Assembly: GCA_022750125.1 (NCBI GenBank)
Contig: JAKIWH010000004.1
Span: forward strand, 1-32,845
DNA from: Thermoplasmata archaeon
GTDB taxonomy: Archaea > Thermoplasmatota > Thermoplasmata > Lutacidiplasmatales > UBA184
Direction: 5' to 3'
DNA length: 32,845 nt
Below the pieces are notes generated by a model. That model made no database searches and had not been told where the DNA came from. It saw nothing but the letters and a program-made list of their open reading frames with translations. Shown here in pieces: positions 15,538 to 23,500 of the stretch (the first letter of the stretch is position 1; every line of letters begins with the position of its first letter). The position numbers and the translations under genes are program-made.

Positions 15538-17631
15538 CTAGCTGCCCCGTTGGGCCCACCGCGGGAGGTCGGCGCCGCACGCCTGGCACGTGCTCCGGAT
15601 CGGGAGGTTCGCCGTCCCGCAGCTCCGGCAGATCTTGACCCCCTTCACCGTGCGGCTCGGGTCGGTCTGGGGAACCCAGGGAGCCTTCGACTGGAGCTCC
15701 TCCGACTGGGTGCGCTTGAGCCGGGAGAAGGCGACGAGGGCGAGGAGAAGACCGATGAGGAAGGCAACGGCGAGGAGGCCGAGCGCCGAGAGGAGGGGCT
15801 GGGGCGGCGGAGGGACCGTCACGGAGAGGGCCGGGAGTGCCGAGCTGTTCGTGGCGCCGAGCGGGTCCCGAACGAGGACGGTTGGGTGGTAGGTACCGGC
15901 GGAAGCGTACGCGTGGTGGAGATTCGCTCCGTAGCCGACCTTGCCGTCCCCGAACGTCCAGGTGTAGTTGTACGGTGCTCCCGCGCCGCCCGAGGCAGTC
16001 GCGTTGAACAGCATCGAGCTGCCGGTCGTAGTCGAGGCCGAGAGCGGGAGGACGGTCACCGTGAGCGCGCGAATCTGGAGGGGCACCGTAGTCGAGACCG
16101 TGATCCCGTTCGAATCGGTGACCCGGAACGTCGCTGTGAACGCGCCGGGCCCAAGGTAGGCATGGGTGGCATTCGCCTTGTTCGTGGGGCCCACGTTCCC
16201 GTCTCCGAAGCTCCAGGTGAGGGTCGGGAAGGTGCCCGAGCCGTTGCGGACGAGGGCTCGGAACTGAAGGGGGGTGCCGGGCGCGGCGACCGCCGAGCTT
16301 ACCGTCGCCGAAACCCCGAGCGCCGGGCTGATCGCGAGGGATAGGGAGGTCGCCGTCTGCGTGTCGGTCGCATCGACCGCGCTGCAGGTGGCGGAGAAGC
16401 GGCCGGACGAGGTGTAGCTGTGGATCGCGCTCGCCGAGCCGTTCGGGCTCCCGTCCCCGAAGCTCCAGCCGGTGGCGAACGGCGGGGTGCCCTGGTGCGG
16501 GACGCAGCCGAAGGTGATCCCCTCCCCGACGTCCGCGGTCGTCCGGTTCGTCGTGAGGGTGAGCGTGGGAGCCGCGTTGACGGAGATGGTGGTGGCGGCG
16601 TTCGCGTGGGCGCTCGTCGAATCGGTCACCTCGCAGTTGACGGAGGCCGGGCCCGCGCTCGGGAACGATCGGCTCTCGCTGCCGGGCCCCGGAGTCGGGG
16701 ATCCGGCGCCGAACGTCCAAGTGTAGTTGAACGGGGCGACCCCGCCCGACGGGTTGCAGGTGAAGAGGTCCGACTCTCCGGTATCGATGACGGTGCGGGT
16801 CGCGGAGAGCGAGGCCCCGAGGGTGAAGGTGGTGCCGAACGTTACCGGGTTCGACTCCGTCGTGCTCAGCTGCTGCCCGCCCTGGCCGCAGGCAACGTAG
16901 CATTCGGTCGTGTTGAGATAGAAGGAGTAGCCCACGCCGCCCGCGAGTCCCGTCACCGTGAAGGTGCGGGTGGAGGGGTTCACCACGGTTGCGACGAGGA
17001 GAGGGGCGCTCCCGTTCTTTTCCTCGTAGAGACTGTAGGTAACGAATCCGACGGCGCCCCCGTACGTCGCGTTGTTCGTCCAGTTGAAGTCGGCGGAGGA
17101 GGAGGTCGGTTTCGTGAAGGTGAGGTAGGCGAGGGTCGGTTGCGTCTGAGCGACCACGTTCGACCCGCTGCTTCCGCCGAAGCTGTTGTACTCGAGCACC
17201 TGCCACCAGTAGGTGGCGCCGGGGGAGAGACTCCCCGTGCTGAAGCTCGTCGCGGTCTGCGGGGTAACGACCCCGAAAAAGCTCCAGGGCCCCGAGGGGC
17301 CGGCGGAGGAGCCGAAGACGGTGTAGTTAGCGTAGAAGATGTCGTTCGTCGCGCTCCAGGAGAGGCCTACGGCTGCAGGAGCGTCCCCCGCCGTGGTGAG
17401 GGTGGGCGCGTGAGGTCGGCTCACGAGGGAGGATTCGCCGGAGGTCGGAGCGACGTGGGAGCGGAAGATCCCGGTCGAGGCGGCGGGGAGAGGGTGCGCT
17501 GCGTCCGGTGATGTGGGGAGCGATGCCGGGCTCGAACTACCGCTGCCCCTGGGAAGTACACCCACGAGCAGAGTGCCGAGCGCTACGAGCAGTACGAGGG
17601 AGAGGGCGAGCGTGCTCGTGCTGAACTTCAA
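15538..17631 (-). CDS. Membrane-anchored FN3/PKD surface protein with cytoplasmic zinc ribbon
   Basis: The 697-residue protein starts with a signal peptide (about 1-28, ALSLVLLVALGTLLVGVLP). Two fibronectin-III-like domains (about 75-260) and four PKD-type domains (about 265-600) follow. The third and fourth PKD repeats carry clear WSFGDG/WTFGDG motifs and the first two are degenerate (WTFGAG, WSFGDGSP). A single TM helix (about 612-635, LGLLAVAFLIGLLLALVAF) is followed by a basic stop-transfer RLKR. The cytoplasmic end is a zinc ribbon with C-x2-C pairs (CRSCG at 668-671 and CQACG). Architecture suggests an adhesin or surface receptor tethered to an internal zinc-binding module. The start is TTG at 17631, supported by SD GGGAGG and an upstream TATA. 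Confidence 0.85.
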   Translation of the reverse strand: MKFSTSTLALSLVLLVALGTLLVGVLPRGSGSSSPASLPTSPDAAHPLPAASTGIFRSHVAPTSGESSLVSRPHAPTLTTAGDAPAAVGLSWSATNDIFYANYTVFGSSAGPSGPWSFFGVVTPQTATSFSTGSLSPGATYWWQVLEYNSFGGSSGSNVVAQTQPTLAYLTFTKPTSSSADFNWTNNATYGGAVGFVTYSLYEEKNGSAPLLVATVVNPSTRTFTVTGLAGGVGYSFYLNTTECYVACGQGGQQLSTTESNPVTFGTTFTLGASLSATRTVIDTGESDLFTCNPSGGVAPFNYTWTFGAGSPTPGPGSESRSFPSAGPASVNCEVTDSTSAHANAATTISVNAAPTLTLTTNRTTADVGEGITFGCVPHQGTPPFATGWSFGDGSPNGSASAIHSYTSSGRFSATCSAVDATDTQTATSLSLAISPALGVSATVSSAVAAPGTPLQFRALVRNGSGTFPTLTWSFGDGNVGPTNKANATHAYLGPGAFTATFRVTDSNGITVSTTVPLQIRALTVTVLPLSASTTTGSSMLFNATASGGAGAPYNYTWTFGDGKVGYGANLHHAYASAGTYHPTVLVRDPLGATNSSALPALSVTVPPPPQPLLSALGLLAVAFLIGLLLALVAFSRLKRTQSEELQSKAPWVPQTDPSRTVKGVKICRSCGTANLPIRSTCQACGADLPRWAQRGS

Positions 17632-17682
17632 CTAGGCGCCTCCCGGGTAGCGGCACTCTCGAGGTTTGCCTGCACCTTCCCC

Positions 17683-17688
17683 ATATAT
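17683..17688 (-). promoter_or_regulatory. TATA box of the FN3/PKD surface-protein gene
   Basis: AGATATATGG on the minus strand, the strongest TATA match in this part, lies about 54 bp before the TTG start. The implied leader is about 28 nt and holds GGGAGG about 10 nt before the TTG, which decides this start codon. Confidence 0.65.
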
Positions 17689-17767
17689 CTTGTGGGTGCG
17701 CGAAGGCTCCCCGCCGAGCCCGAAGACGCGAAACCCAGCTGGTCTGGCCGTCCGAATCAGGCCGTCG

Positions 17768-18181
17768 TCACTTCTTCTTCCGACGGCGTCGCGGTTCGGC
17801 CGGGCCGAACGCCTCGATCCAGTTGCCATCGGGGTCCTGGACGTAGATGAGCCACTGCTTGCCCTCCTTGAACTCCGCGACGACCTTCGCGCCCGCGCGC
17901 TTCACGAGGCGCATCCACGCCTGCATGTCCGGCGCGTAGAAGCCGAAGTGGTCGAACTCGGTGCCGATCCGGAACGGCTCGTAGAACCGGTTCCGCTTCG
18001 GGTAGAAGTTGAGCTCGATCTCGTGCACCGCGCCTGGATACCGGAAGTGGATCCAGATTCCGCCGTGTTCCATCTTCCCGCCCGAAACCTTTCGGAACCC
18101 GAGCCGTTCGTAGAACCGAGTCGAGCGCGCGAGATTGCGGACGCGTAGCCCTGTGTAGAGGAAGATCCCCGTTCTGGCCAT
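17768..18181 (-). CDS. VOC superfamily (glyoxalase-like) protein
   Basis: A 137-residue single-chain VOC protein with two beta-alpha-beta-beta-beta modules (LYTGLRVRNLARSTRFYERLGF and FDHFGFYAPDMQAWMRLVKRAG). Three of four usual metal-ligand positions are recognisable: Glu54 or Glu56 in HEIELNF, His78 in FDHFGF and Glu123 in DPDGNWIEAFGP. The first ligand, normally His in the opening strand, is Tyr9 here. It may be a lactoylglutathione-lyase-like isomerase, a dioxygenase-like enzyme or a resistance protein; substrate is unknown. It ends in a basic tail RRRRKKK that is unusual for the family and could bind nucleic acid or acidic lipid. A TATA-like CTACAAGTAG centred 26 bp before the ATG suggests a leaderless transcript. 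Confidence 0.8.
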   Translation of the reverse strand: MARTGIFLYTGLRVRNLARSTRFYERLGFRKVSGGKMEHGGIWIHFRYPGAVHEIELNFYPKRNRFYEPFRIGTEFDHFGFYAPDMQAWMRLVKRAGAKVVAEFKEGKQWLIYVQDPDGNWIEAFGPAEPRRRRKKK

Positions 18182-18202
18182 CGGGCGCGGAGTGCGACGG
18201 GG

Positions 18203-18212
18203 CTACTTGTAG
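18203..18212 (-). promoter_or_regulatory. Putative TATA element of the VOC gene (leaderless)
   Basis: The 10-bp palindrome CTACTTGTAG is the AT-rich element centred about 26 bp before the ATG at 18181. That spacing puts the transcription start at the start codon. There is no SD. The match to a TATA consensus is weak. Confidence 0.35.
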
Positions 18213-18348
18213 TTGCGAGAACCGAACCCCCGTGGAGGCAGCTCGTTCTCCCGGCAGAGCGTCCGGTGCACCGGAGTGTGCGGTCGCGCGATGGGAAGAA
18301 GAAAGGCGAGAAGGGGTTGTGGCTCCCACGTCGGTGGGGGCCCGCGTC

Positions 18349-18744
18349 CTACGCTGTCGTTACCGCGATGGCCATCCTCTTCGCCGGTTCCACAAGGAAG
18401 AGGACCCCACCCAGGAACACGAACAGGGCGCCGACAAGCGCCACGACGTTCGCTCCGAGGCCGAGGAAAGCCCAGCCCACGACCGCGAGTACGACCAAGA
18501 GCACGCCGCTAGCGAACGGCCGGTCTCTCCAGTCTCGCTGCCCTATCCATGCGAAGAACATGGCGAGGGCACCGACGACGAAGAGTACGACTGCTAGGCT
18601 CGCGGAGCTGATCGCCCCGAACGGGTGGCCGACCACCAGGTCGACGAACCCGACGAGGAGGCTCACGAGGCCCCCGAGGAGGATGAGTCCCCCCCCGAGC
18701 AGCCCAAATCCGTACCCGAGTCTCGATTCCGTTAAACTTACCAT
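18349..18744 (-). CDS. Four-TM membrane protein, unknown function
   Basis: The 131-residue protein is almost wholly hydrophobic. It has four predicted TM segments (about 10-32, 45-68, 77-98, 102-124) and short charged loops (WIGQRDWRDRP between the second and third). The small paired-helix form recalls DUF308/HdeD-like or SPW-repeat-like membrane proteins, but no signature settles it. The ATG at 18744 is decided by a nearly perfect ribosome binding site AAGGAGGTGA 10 nt upstream; an open frame further upstream would bury that site. Terminal residues VEPAKRMAIAVTTA are cytoplasmic. It stands as a single gene. Confidence 0.8.
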   Translation of the reverse strand: MVSLTESRLGYGFGLLGGGLILLGGLVSLLVGFVDLVVGHPFGAISSASLAVVLFVVGALAMFFAWIGQRDWRDRPFASGVLLVVLAVVGWAFLGLGANVVALVGALFVFLGGVLFLVEPAKRMAIAVTTA

Positions 18745-19062
18745 AAATCTGAATTCACCTCCTTCTAAGTAGCTCCGCGCCACCGACTAATCCCCTCGGT
18801 CGGCTCGAGCGCGGGCGGGTCGAACAAAGGAGTACTCGAGCGGGTACTTGAGGGTGTGGCCGGTGGACCCACTACTTCAATCAACGGTCGCGGAATCAAC
18901 GACAGACTTGGTACCGTTTCTCGTCGACAAATCGCCCCTCCGGGGGGTGCTGACGCTCGCCGCGCTACGGGAAGCCGATAGCTGGGGCGCGGTTCGCGGG
19001 GGGGCATGTCGGTGCTGCAGCGCAAAAGCGCTCGGACAGGGAATCCCGGAGCCGGAATCTAC
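18745..19062. other. Intergenic region between the four-TM gene and pyruvate kinase
   Basis: About 318 bp. It contains the strong SD at 18755-18764 and a pair of near-identical 9-mers, GTACTCGAG (18832-18840) and GTACTTGAG (18844-18852), spaced 12 bp apart. That spacing is roughly one helical turn and could be a protein-binding site. It has lower GC than its surroundings between 18885 and 18935. No convincing gene is seen: the short open frames have no family features or start signals. Confidence 0.45.
18755..18764 (-). promoter_or_regulatory. Strong Shine-Dalgarno deciding the start of the four-TM protein
   Basis: AAGGAGGTGA on the minus strand, 10 nt before ATG 18744, is fully complementary to the 16S 3' end. 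It is the best ribosome binding site in the window and contrasts with the leaderless genes. Confidence 0.8.
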
Positions 19063-20142
19063 TCAAGCGACTCTCGCCAAGTGTTCGGGAAGCGGTTTGA
19101 CCGATACCCGCGCGAGGGCCAACGGGTGGTCACCTAGGAGGTCGTCGATCCGGTAGCCTTCGATCGACCCCTCGTATTCCCGAAGCAGTGAGGCGATCAT
19201 TTGGACCGCCTCCACCGGATGCTTCCCGATCGCAGTCTCCGCCGCGAGGACCAGGCCGTCGGCCCCGTCGAGCAGGGTGTTCATGACGTCGTTGACCTCG
19301 GCCCGCGTGGGGGCGCGCCGGGCGACCATCGACTCCAGGAGATTGGTGGCGACGTAGGCCGGGATCCCGAGTGCGTTGGCCTTGCGCAGAATCGCCTTCT
19401 GGAGGAGCGGGATCGCCTCCAGGCGAACCTCTCGGGAGAGGTCGCCTCGGTCGACGAGTATCGCGTCCGCGAATTCGGCTATCCGGCCCAAGTTGCGCAC
19501 ACCTTCCCGGCTCTCGATCTTCGCGACGATCATGCTCTCGGGGCCGACGAGTTCTCGGAGCTGGTTGACGGCCGAGGGGTGCTCGCAGAAGGAGAGCGCG
19601 TACTGCTGCACTCCGTTCGCCCGTGCACACTCGATCGCAAGGAGGTCCTTCTCGGTGAACGTCGGCAGCCTCGGCGAAGGGAACGCGGTGACCGCCTTCC
19701 GAGAGCCGACCTCCCCGCCAGTCACTACCGTAGCCTCGGCCCACCCGTCGGTGACCCGGTCGATCCGGAGCGTGACCGAGTCGAAGTCGATGCTCATTCG
19801 AGTGGACGGCGACAACCGCTCGATGGCGAATCCCGGGGTGAGCGGAATGGTCGAGCCGTCCCCACGGACCTGCTCGGGTACGAGACGGACGACCGACCCC
19901 TCGACAACGGCGGCGCCGTCGGGCATGAGCCCGGTCCGGATCTGGGCTCCCTCGGTGTCGAGGCAGATCGGTCGCCTCGTACAGCCTTGGATGAACCGGA
20001 TCGACTCCGGCAGGGAGGCGACATCGCTGTGGGACATATTGATCCGGAACCCCGTGACCCCGGCGGCCTCGAGCTGGCCGATCGTCTCGCGGTCCATCGA
20101 GCTCGGGCCGAGCGTGCAGAGGATCGCCTTACGGGCGGACAC
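19063..20142 (-). CDS. pyk: Pyruvate kinase, short divergent form lacking the C-terminal regulatory domain
   Basis: The 359-residue protein is far shorter than classical pyruvate kinases (about 470). The A and B domains are present: KAILCTLGPSS, RINMSHS (33-39) with Arg33, Asn35 and Ser37, LDTEGAQIRTG (61-71), the catalytic-Lys strand VAKIESREGV, the metal-binding RGDL, and ATNLLESM. The chain stops right after the AAETAIGKHPVEAV helix, so the allosteric C domain is absent. Several usually fixed residues differ: DTKG is DTEG, VARGDL is VDRGDL, and LSGET is LAAET. It should convert PEP and ADP to pyruvate and ATP, but reduced or altered activity is possible. The GTG at 20142 has GGAGAG 5 nt upstream; a GTG at 20148 is the alternative. 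Confidence 0.8.
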   Translation of the reverse strand: MSARKAILCTLGPSSMDRETIGQLEAAGVTGFRINMSHSDVASLPESIRFIQGCTRRPICLDTEGAQIRTGLMPDGAAVVEGSVVRLVPEQVRGDGSTIPLTPGFAIERLSPSTRMSIDFDSVTLRIDRVTDGWAEATVVTGGEVGSRKAVTAFPSPRLPTFTEKDLLAIECARANGVQQYALSFCEHPSAVNQLRELVGPESMIVAKIESREGVRNLGRIAEFADAILVDRGDLSREVRLEAIPLLQKAILRKANALGIPAYVATNLLESMVARRAPTRAEVNDVMNTLLDGADGLVLAAETAIGKHPVEAVQMIASLLREYEGSIEGYRIDDLLGDHPLALARVSVKPLPEHLARVA

Positions 20143-20578
20143 GAGCACTCTCCAGCTGGTCCGCCGACGGCCCCGTTGACCAACCTCCGTCCTGCAGCGC
20201 AACCTCGGCGGCCCTTCGGGGCCTCGAACCCGGGGTGAACTCGCCGCGAGTCCGGACGGCCCTTCCACGGCGAGGAGGGGAGCCGAACGTGAGGAGCGTT
20301 TGTGATGGCGACATGTCCTACCCGCCGAGACGGCAGCATGGTACGGACGAGGCTTCGGGTAGTAATTCGGTCGCTAACCGGAGGGTGAGCGCATATGGGG
20401 GGCTGCGGTCGCCGGCCTGTCGGTGGGCCGTCCCGTCCCCGGATGAAACCGGATGCTAAAGGGTCGCCCTCACCGGGGTGATTCCGAGCTCCAGGAGTGT
20501 CGTCCGACTATCCCGATGAATACCCGCTAACTTTTTTCTCAGGGTACGGGCTTATACTCCGTAACCAACTTCGGACTT
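20143..20578. other. Divergent intergenic region between pyruvate kinase and the histidine kinase
   Basis: About 436 bp. It holds the kinase TATA (20552-20557). A tandem 7-mer CCGGATG-aaa-CCGGATG (20439-20455) lies about 125 bp before the kinase start. A short hairpin GGCCC-TTCG-GGGCC (20210-20223) lies about 70 nt upstream of the pyruvate kinase start, and a T6 run sits at 20532-20537. I see no gene-like frame and no tRNA. No TATA at the leaderless distance is visible for pyruvate kinase; AT-rich sequence near 20360-20380 is the best candidate. Confidence 0.5.
20552..20557 (+). promoter_or_regulatory. TATA box of the histidine kinase operon (leaderless)
   Basis: TTATAC in GGGCTTATACTCC is centred about 25 bp before the GTG at 20579. 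This is the spacing expected when transcription begins at the start codon. No SD precedes the GTG, so a leaderless mRNA is the simplest reading. Confidence 0.65.
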
Positions 20579-23500
20579 GTGAGCGTCGCCGACCTCAAGC
20601 CGGCCGGGGAGACTCACCCGCGCTCCGTCAAGCCGATCGACCCGATCCAGGACTATCGGGCATTCCTTCAGAACGTCTTCGAGTCGTCGACGGAGTACTC
20701 GATCATCGCGGCAGATCTCACCGGACGCATCCTGCTCTGGAACGCCGGTGCCCAACGAATCTACGGCTACGGGCCGGAGGAGATCATCGGAAAGGACGCG
20801 AGGATCCTCCACTCCACCGAGGAGGTCCGGGACGGAACCGCCGATCGTGTCCTCGCGGTGGCCCTCGAGCAGGGCAAGTTCGAGGGACTGGTCCGGCGAC
20901 AGCGGAAGTCCGGCGAGACCTTCGCCGCCCGGATTGTTTCGACGGTACGTCGCGATGCGAACGGTCACCCGATCGGGTTTCTCATCGTCTCCAAGGACCT
21001 CACCGACGAGGAGCGGCTGAGCCAGAAGATCATCGAGTCGGAGGAGTACAATCGGGGCCTCATCGAGGCGAACATCGACGGGCTGATCACGACCGATACC
21101 CTCGGGGTCATCACCGGCGTGAACCGGCGGATGGAGGAGCTCACCGAGATCCCCCGGGAACAGCTGGTAGGATCCCCGTTCAAGAACTATTTCACCGACC
21201 CCTCTCGGGCCGAGGAAGGGATCCGCCGGGTCATCGCCGAGGACCGCGTCACCAACTTCGAGCTCACTCTCCGTTCTGCCTCGGGCCATCCGACCCTCGT
21301 TTCCTACAACGCGACGACGTTCCGCGGCCGCGACGGCCGGCTCAAGGGCGTCTTCGCCGCGGCCCGTGATGTCACCGAGCAGAAGAAGCTCGAGGCCGAC
21401 CTCCGCGAGTCGGAGAACTACAATCGGGGCCTGATCGAGGCTTCCCTCGACGCCCTCATCACGGTCGATCGCGACGGGGTCATCACCGACCTCAACCGGC
21501 AGATGGAGAAGGTGACCGGCTACTCGCGCGAGGAACTCGTGGGCAGCAAGTTCAGCGAGTACTTCACGGAAGCCGAACGGGCCGACGCGGGGATCGCCCG
21601 GACCTTGAAGGACGGGTTCGTCACGAACTACGAACTGGTGCTCCGGCCCCGGGGTCGTGGCGAGGAACGGGTCGTCTCGTTCAACGCCTCCGTGTTCAAG
21701 GATATCGCGGGGCGAGTGAAGGGGATTTTCGCCTCGGCGCGGGACATCACCGACCAGCAGCGCTTGCAGGAGCAGCTGCGGGAGTCGCAGCTCTACAACC
21801 GGAGCTTGATCGAGGCGTCGCCCGACGCGCTCGTCACCGTCGACCCCGACTACGTCATTACGGACGTCAACGAGCAGATGGTCCGGGTCACGGGCTACAC
21901 CCGGGAGGAGCTCGTCGGGAGCCCGTTCAAGAACCACTTCGAGGACCCGGCCCGCGCCGTCACCGGGGTTCGCCAGACGTTCGAGCAGGGATTGCTCACG
22001 AACTTCGAGCTCATCCTGAAGCCCCGGAACTCGCCGCCGGTCGTCGTGTCGTTGAACGCCTCCGTGTTCCGGGACCCGGAGGGCCGGGTCAAGGGGATTT
22101 TCGCCTCGGCGCGGGACATCACCGACCAGCGGGCGCTCGAAGAGAAGCTCCGCGACGCCCAGAACTACAACCGGGGTCTCATCGAGGCCTCCGCGGACGC
22201 GATGGTCATCGTCGACCGCGAGCTGTTCATCACGGACGTCAACGAGCAGATGGTCCGGCTGACGGGCTTTCCGCGCAAGCATCTCATCGGTTCGTCGTTC
22301 AGCCAGCACTTCACCGACCCGGACCACGCCTCGAGCGGGGTCCGGCAGACCCTCGAGAAGGGTGCGGTGACGAACTACGTCCTGATCCTGCGTTCGAAGG
22401 ACGGACGGGAGACCCCTGTTTCGCTGAGCGCCTCGGTGTTCCGCGACATCGAGGGCGGCATCAAGGGGGTTTTCGCCTCCGCTCGCGACATCACCGCCCA
22501 GAAGACGCTCGAGGCGCAGCTCCGCGAGTCCACGAACTACAGCCGGGGCCTGATCGAGTCGAGCATCGACGGCCTGTTCACGACCGATGCCGTGGGAACG
22601 ATTACCGACGTCAACCGCCAGATGGAGATCATCACCGGCATCGATCGGGGGCGACTCATCGGGACCCCGCTCAAGAACTACTTCGTGAACCCCGACCTGG
22701 CCGAGGAAGGGGTCCGGCGGGTGCTCGAGCAGAACCGCCTCAGCAACTACGCCCTCGTCCTCAAATCGGAGAACGGCACCGAGACGCCGGTCTCCTTCAA
22801 CGCCACGACGTTCCTGGGCGCCGACGGGGCACTGAAGGGAATCTTCGCCTCGGCGCGTGATGTCACGGAGCAGAAGACGCTCGAGACGAGGCTCCGGGAA
22901 TCGCTAGGGTACAACCGAAGCCTGATCGAAGCCGCCGTGGACGCCCTCGTCACCGTCGACCGGGGCCTGACGATCACCGACGTCAACGAGCAGATGGTCA
23001 AGGTGACGGGCTACACGCGCGAGGAACTCGTCGGCTCCCTGTTCCCGGATTACTTCACCGACCCGGTGCGCGCCGGCGAGGCCGTCCGCCAGACCCTCGA
23101 GGCCGGGGTGGTCACGAACTACGAGCTCACCCTGCGGAGCCGCCACGGCCGGCTGATGCAGGTCTCGTTCAATGCCTCGGTGTTCAAGGATATCGAGGGC
23201 CGGGTGAAAGGAACGTTCGCCTCGGCCCGTGACATCACCGAGCAGAAGCGGCTCCAGGACCAGCTGCGCGAGTCGCAGCTCTACAACCGGAGCCTGATCG
23301 AGGCATCTCCCGACGCCATCGTCACGGTCGACCCCGATCTCGTCATCACCGATGTGAACCAGCAGATGGTCACGCTCGCGGCCACCCCGCGGGACCTCCT
23401 GACCGGGAGCTCCTTCAAGGACTACTTCACCGACCCCGAGCGCGCGGTCGCTGGCGTCCGACGGACCCTGCGCGAAGGCTCGGTCACGAACTACGAGCTC

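Noticed and set aside
18848-19156. A 102-codon plus-strand frame between the four-TM gene and pyruvate kinase
   Set aside because: It runs into the pyruvate kinase coding region on the other strand and has no motif, SD or TATA.
20532-20537. T6 run as a transcription terminator
   Set aside because: No plus-strand gene lies upstream within about 8 kb, and it sits 15 bp before the kinase TATA box. It is more likely part of the promoter.
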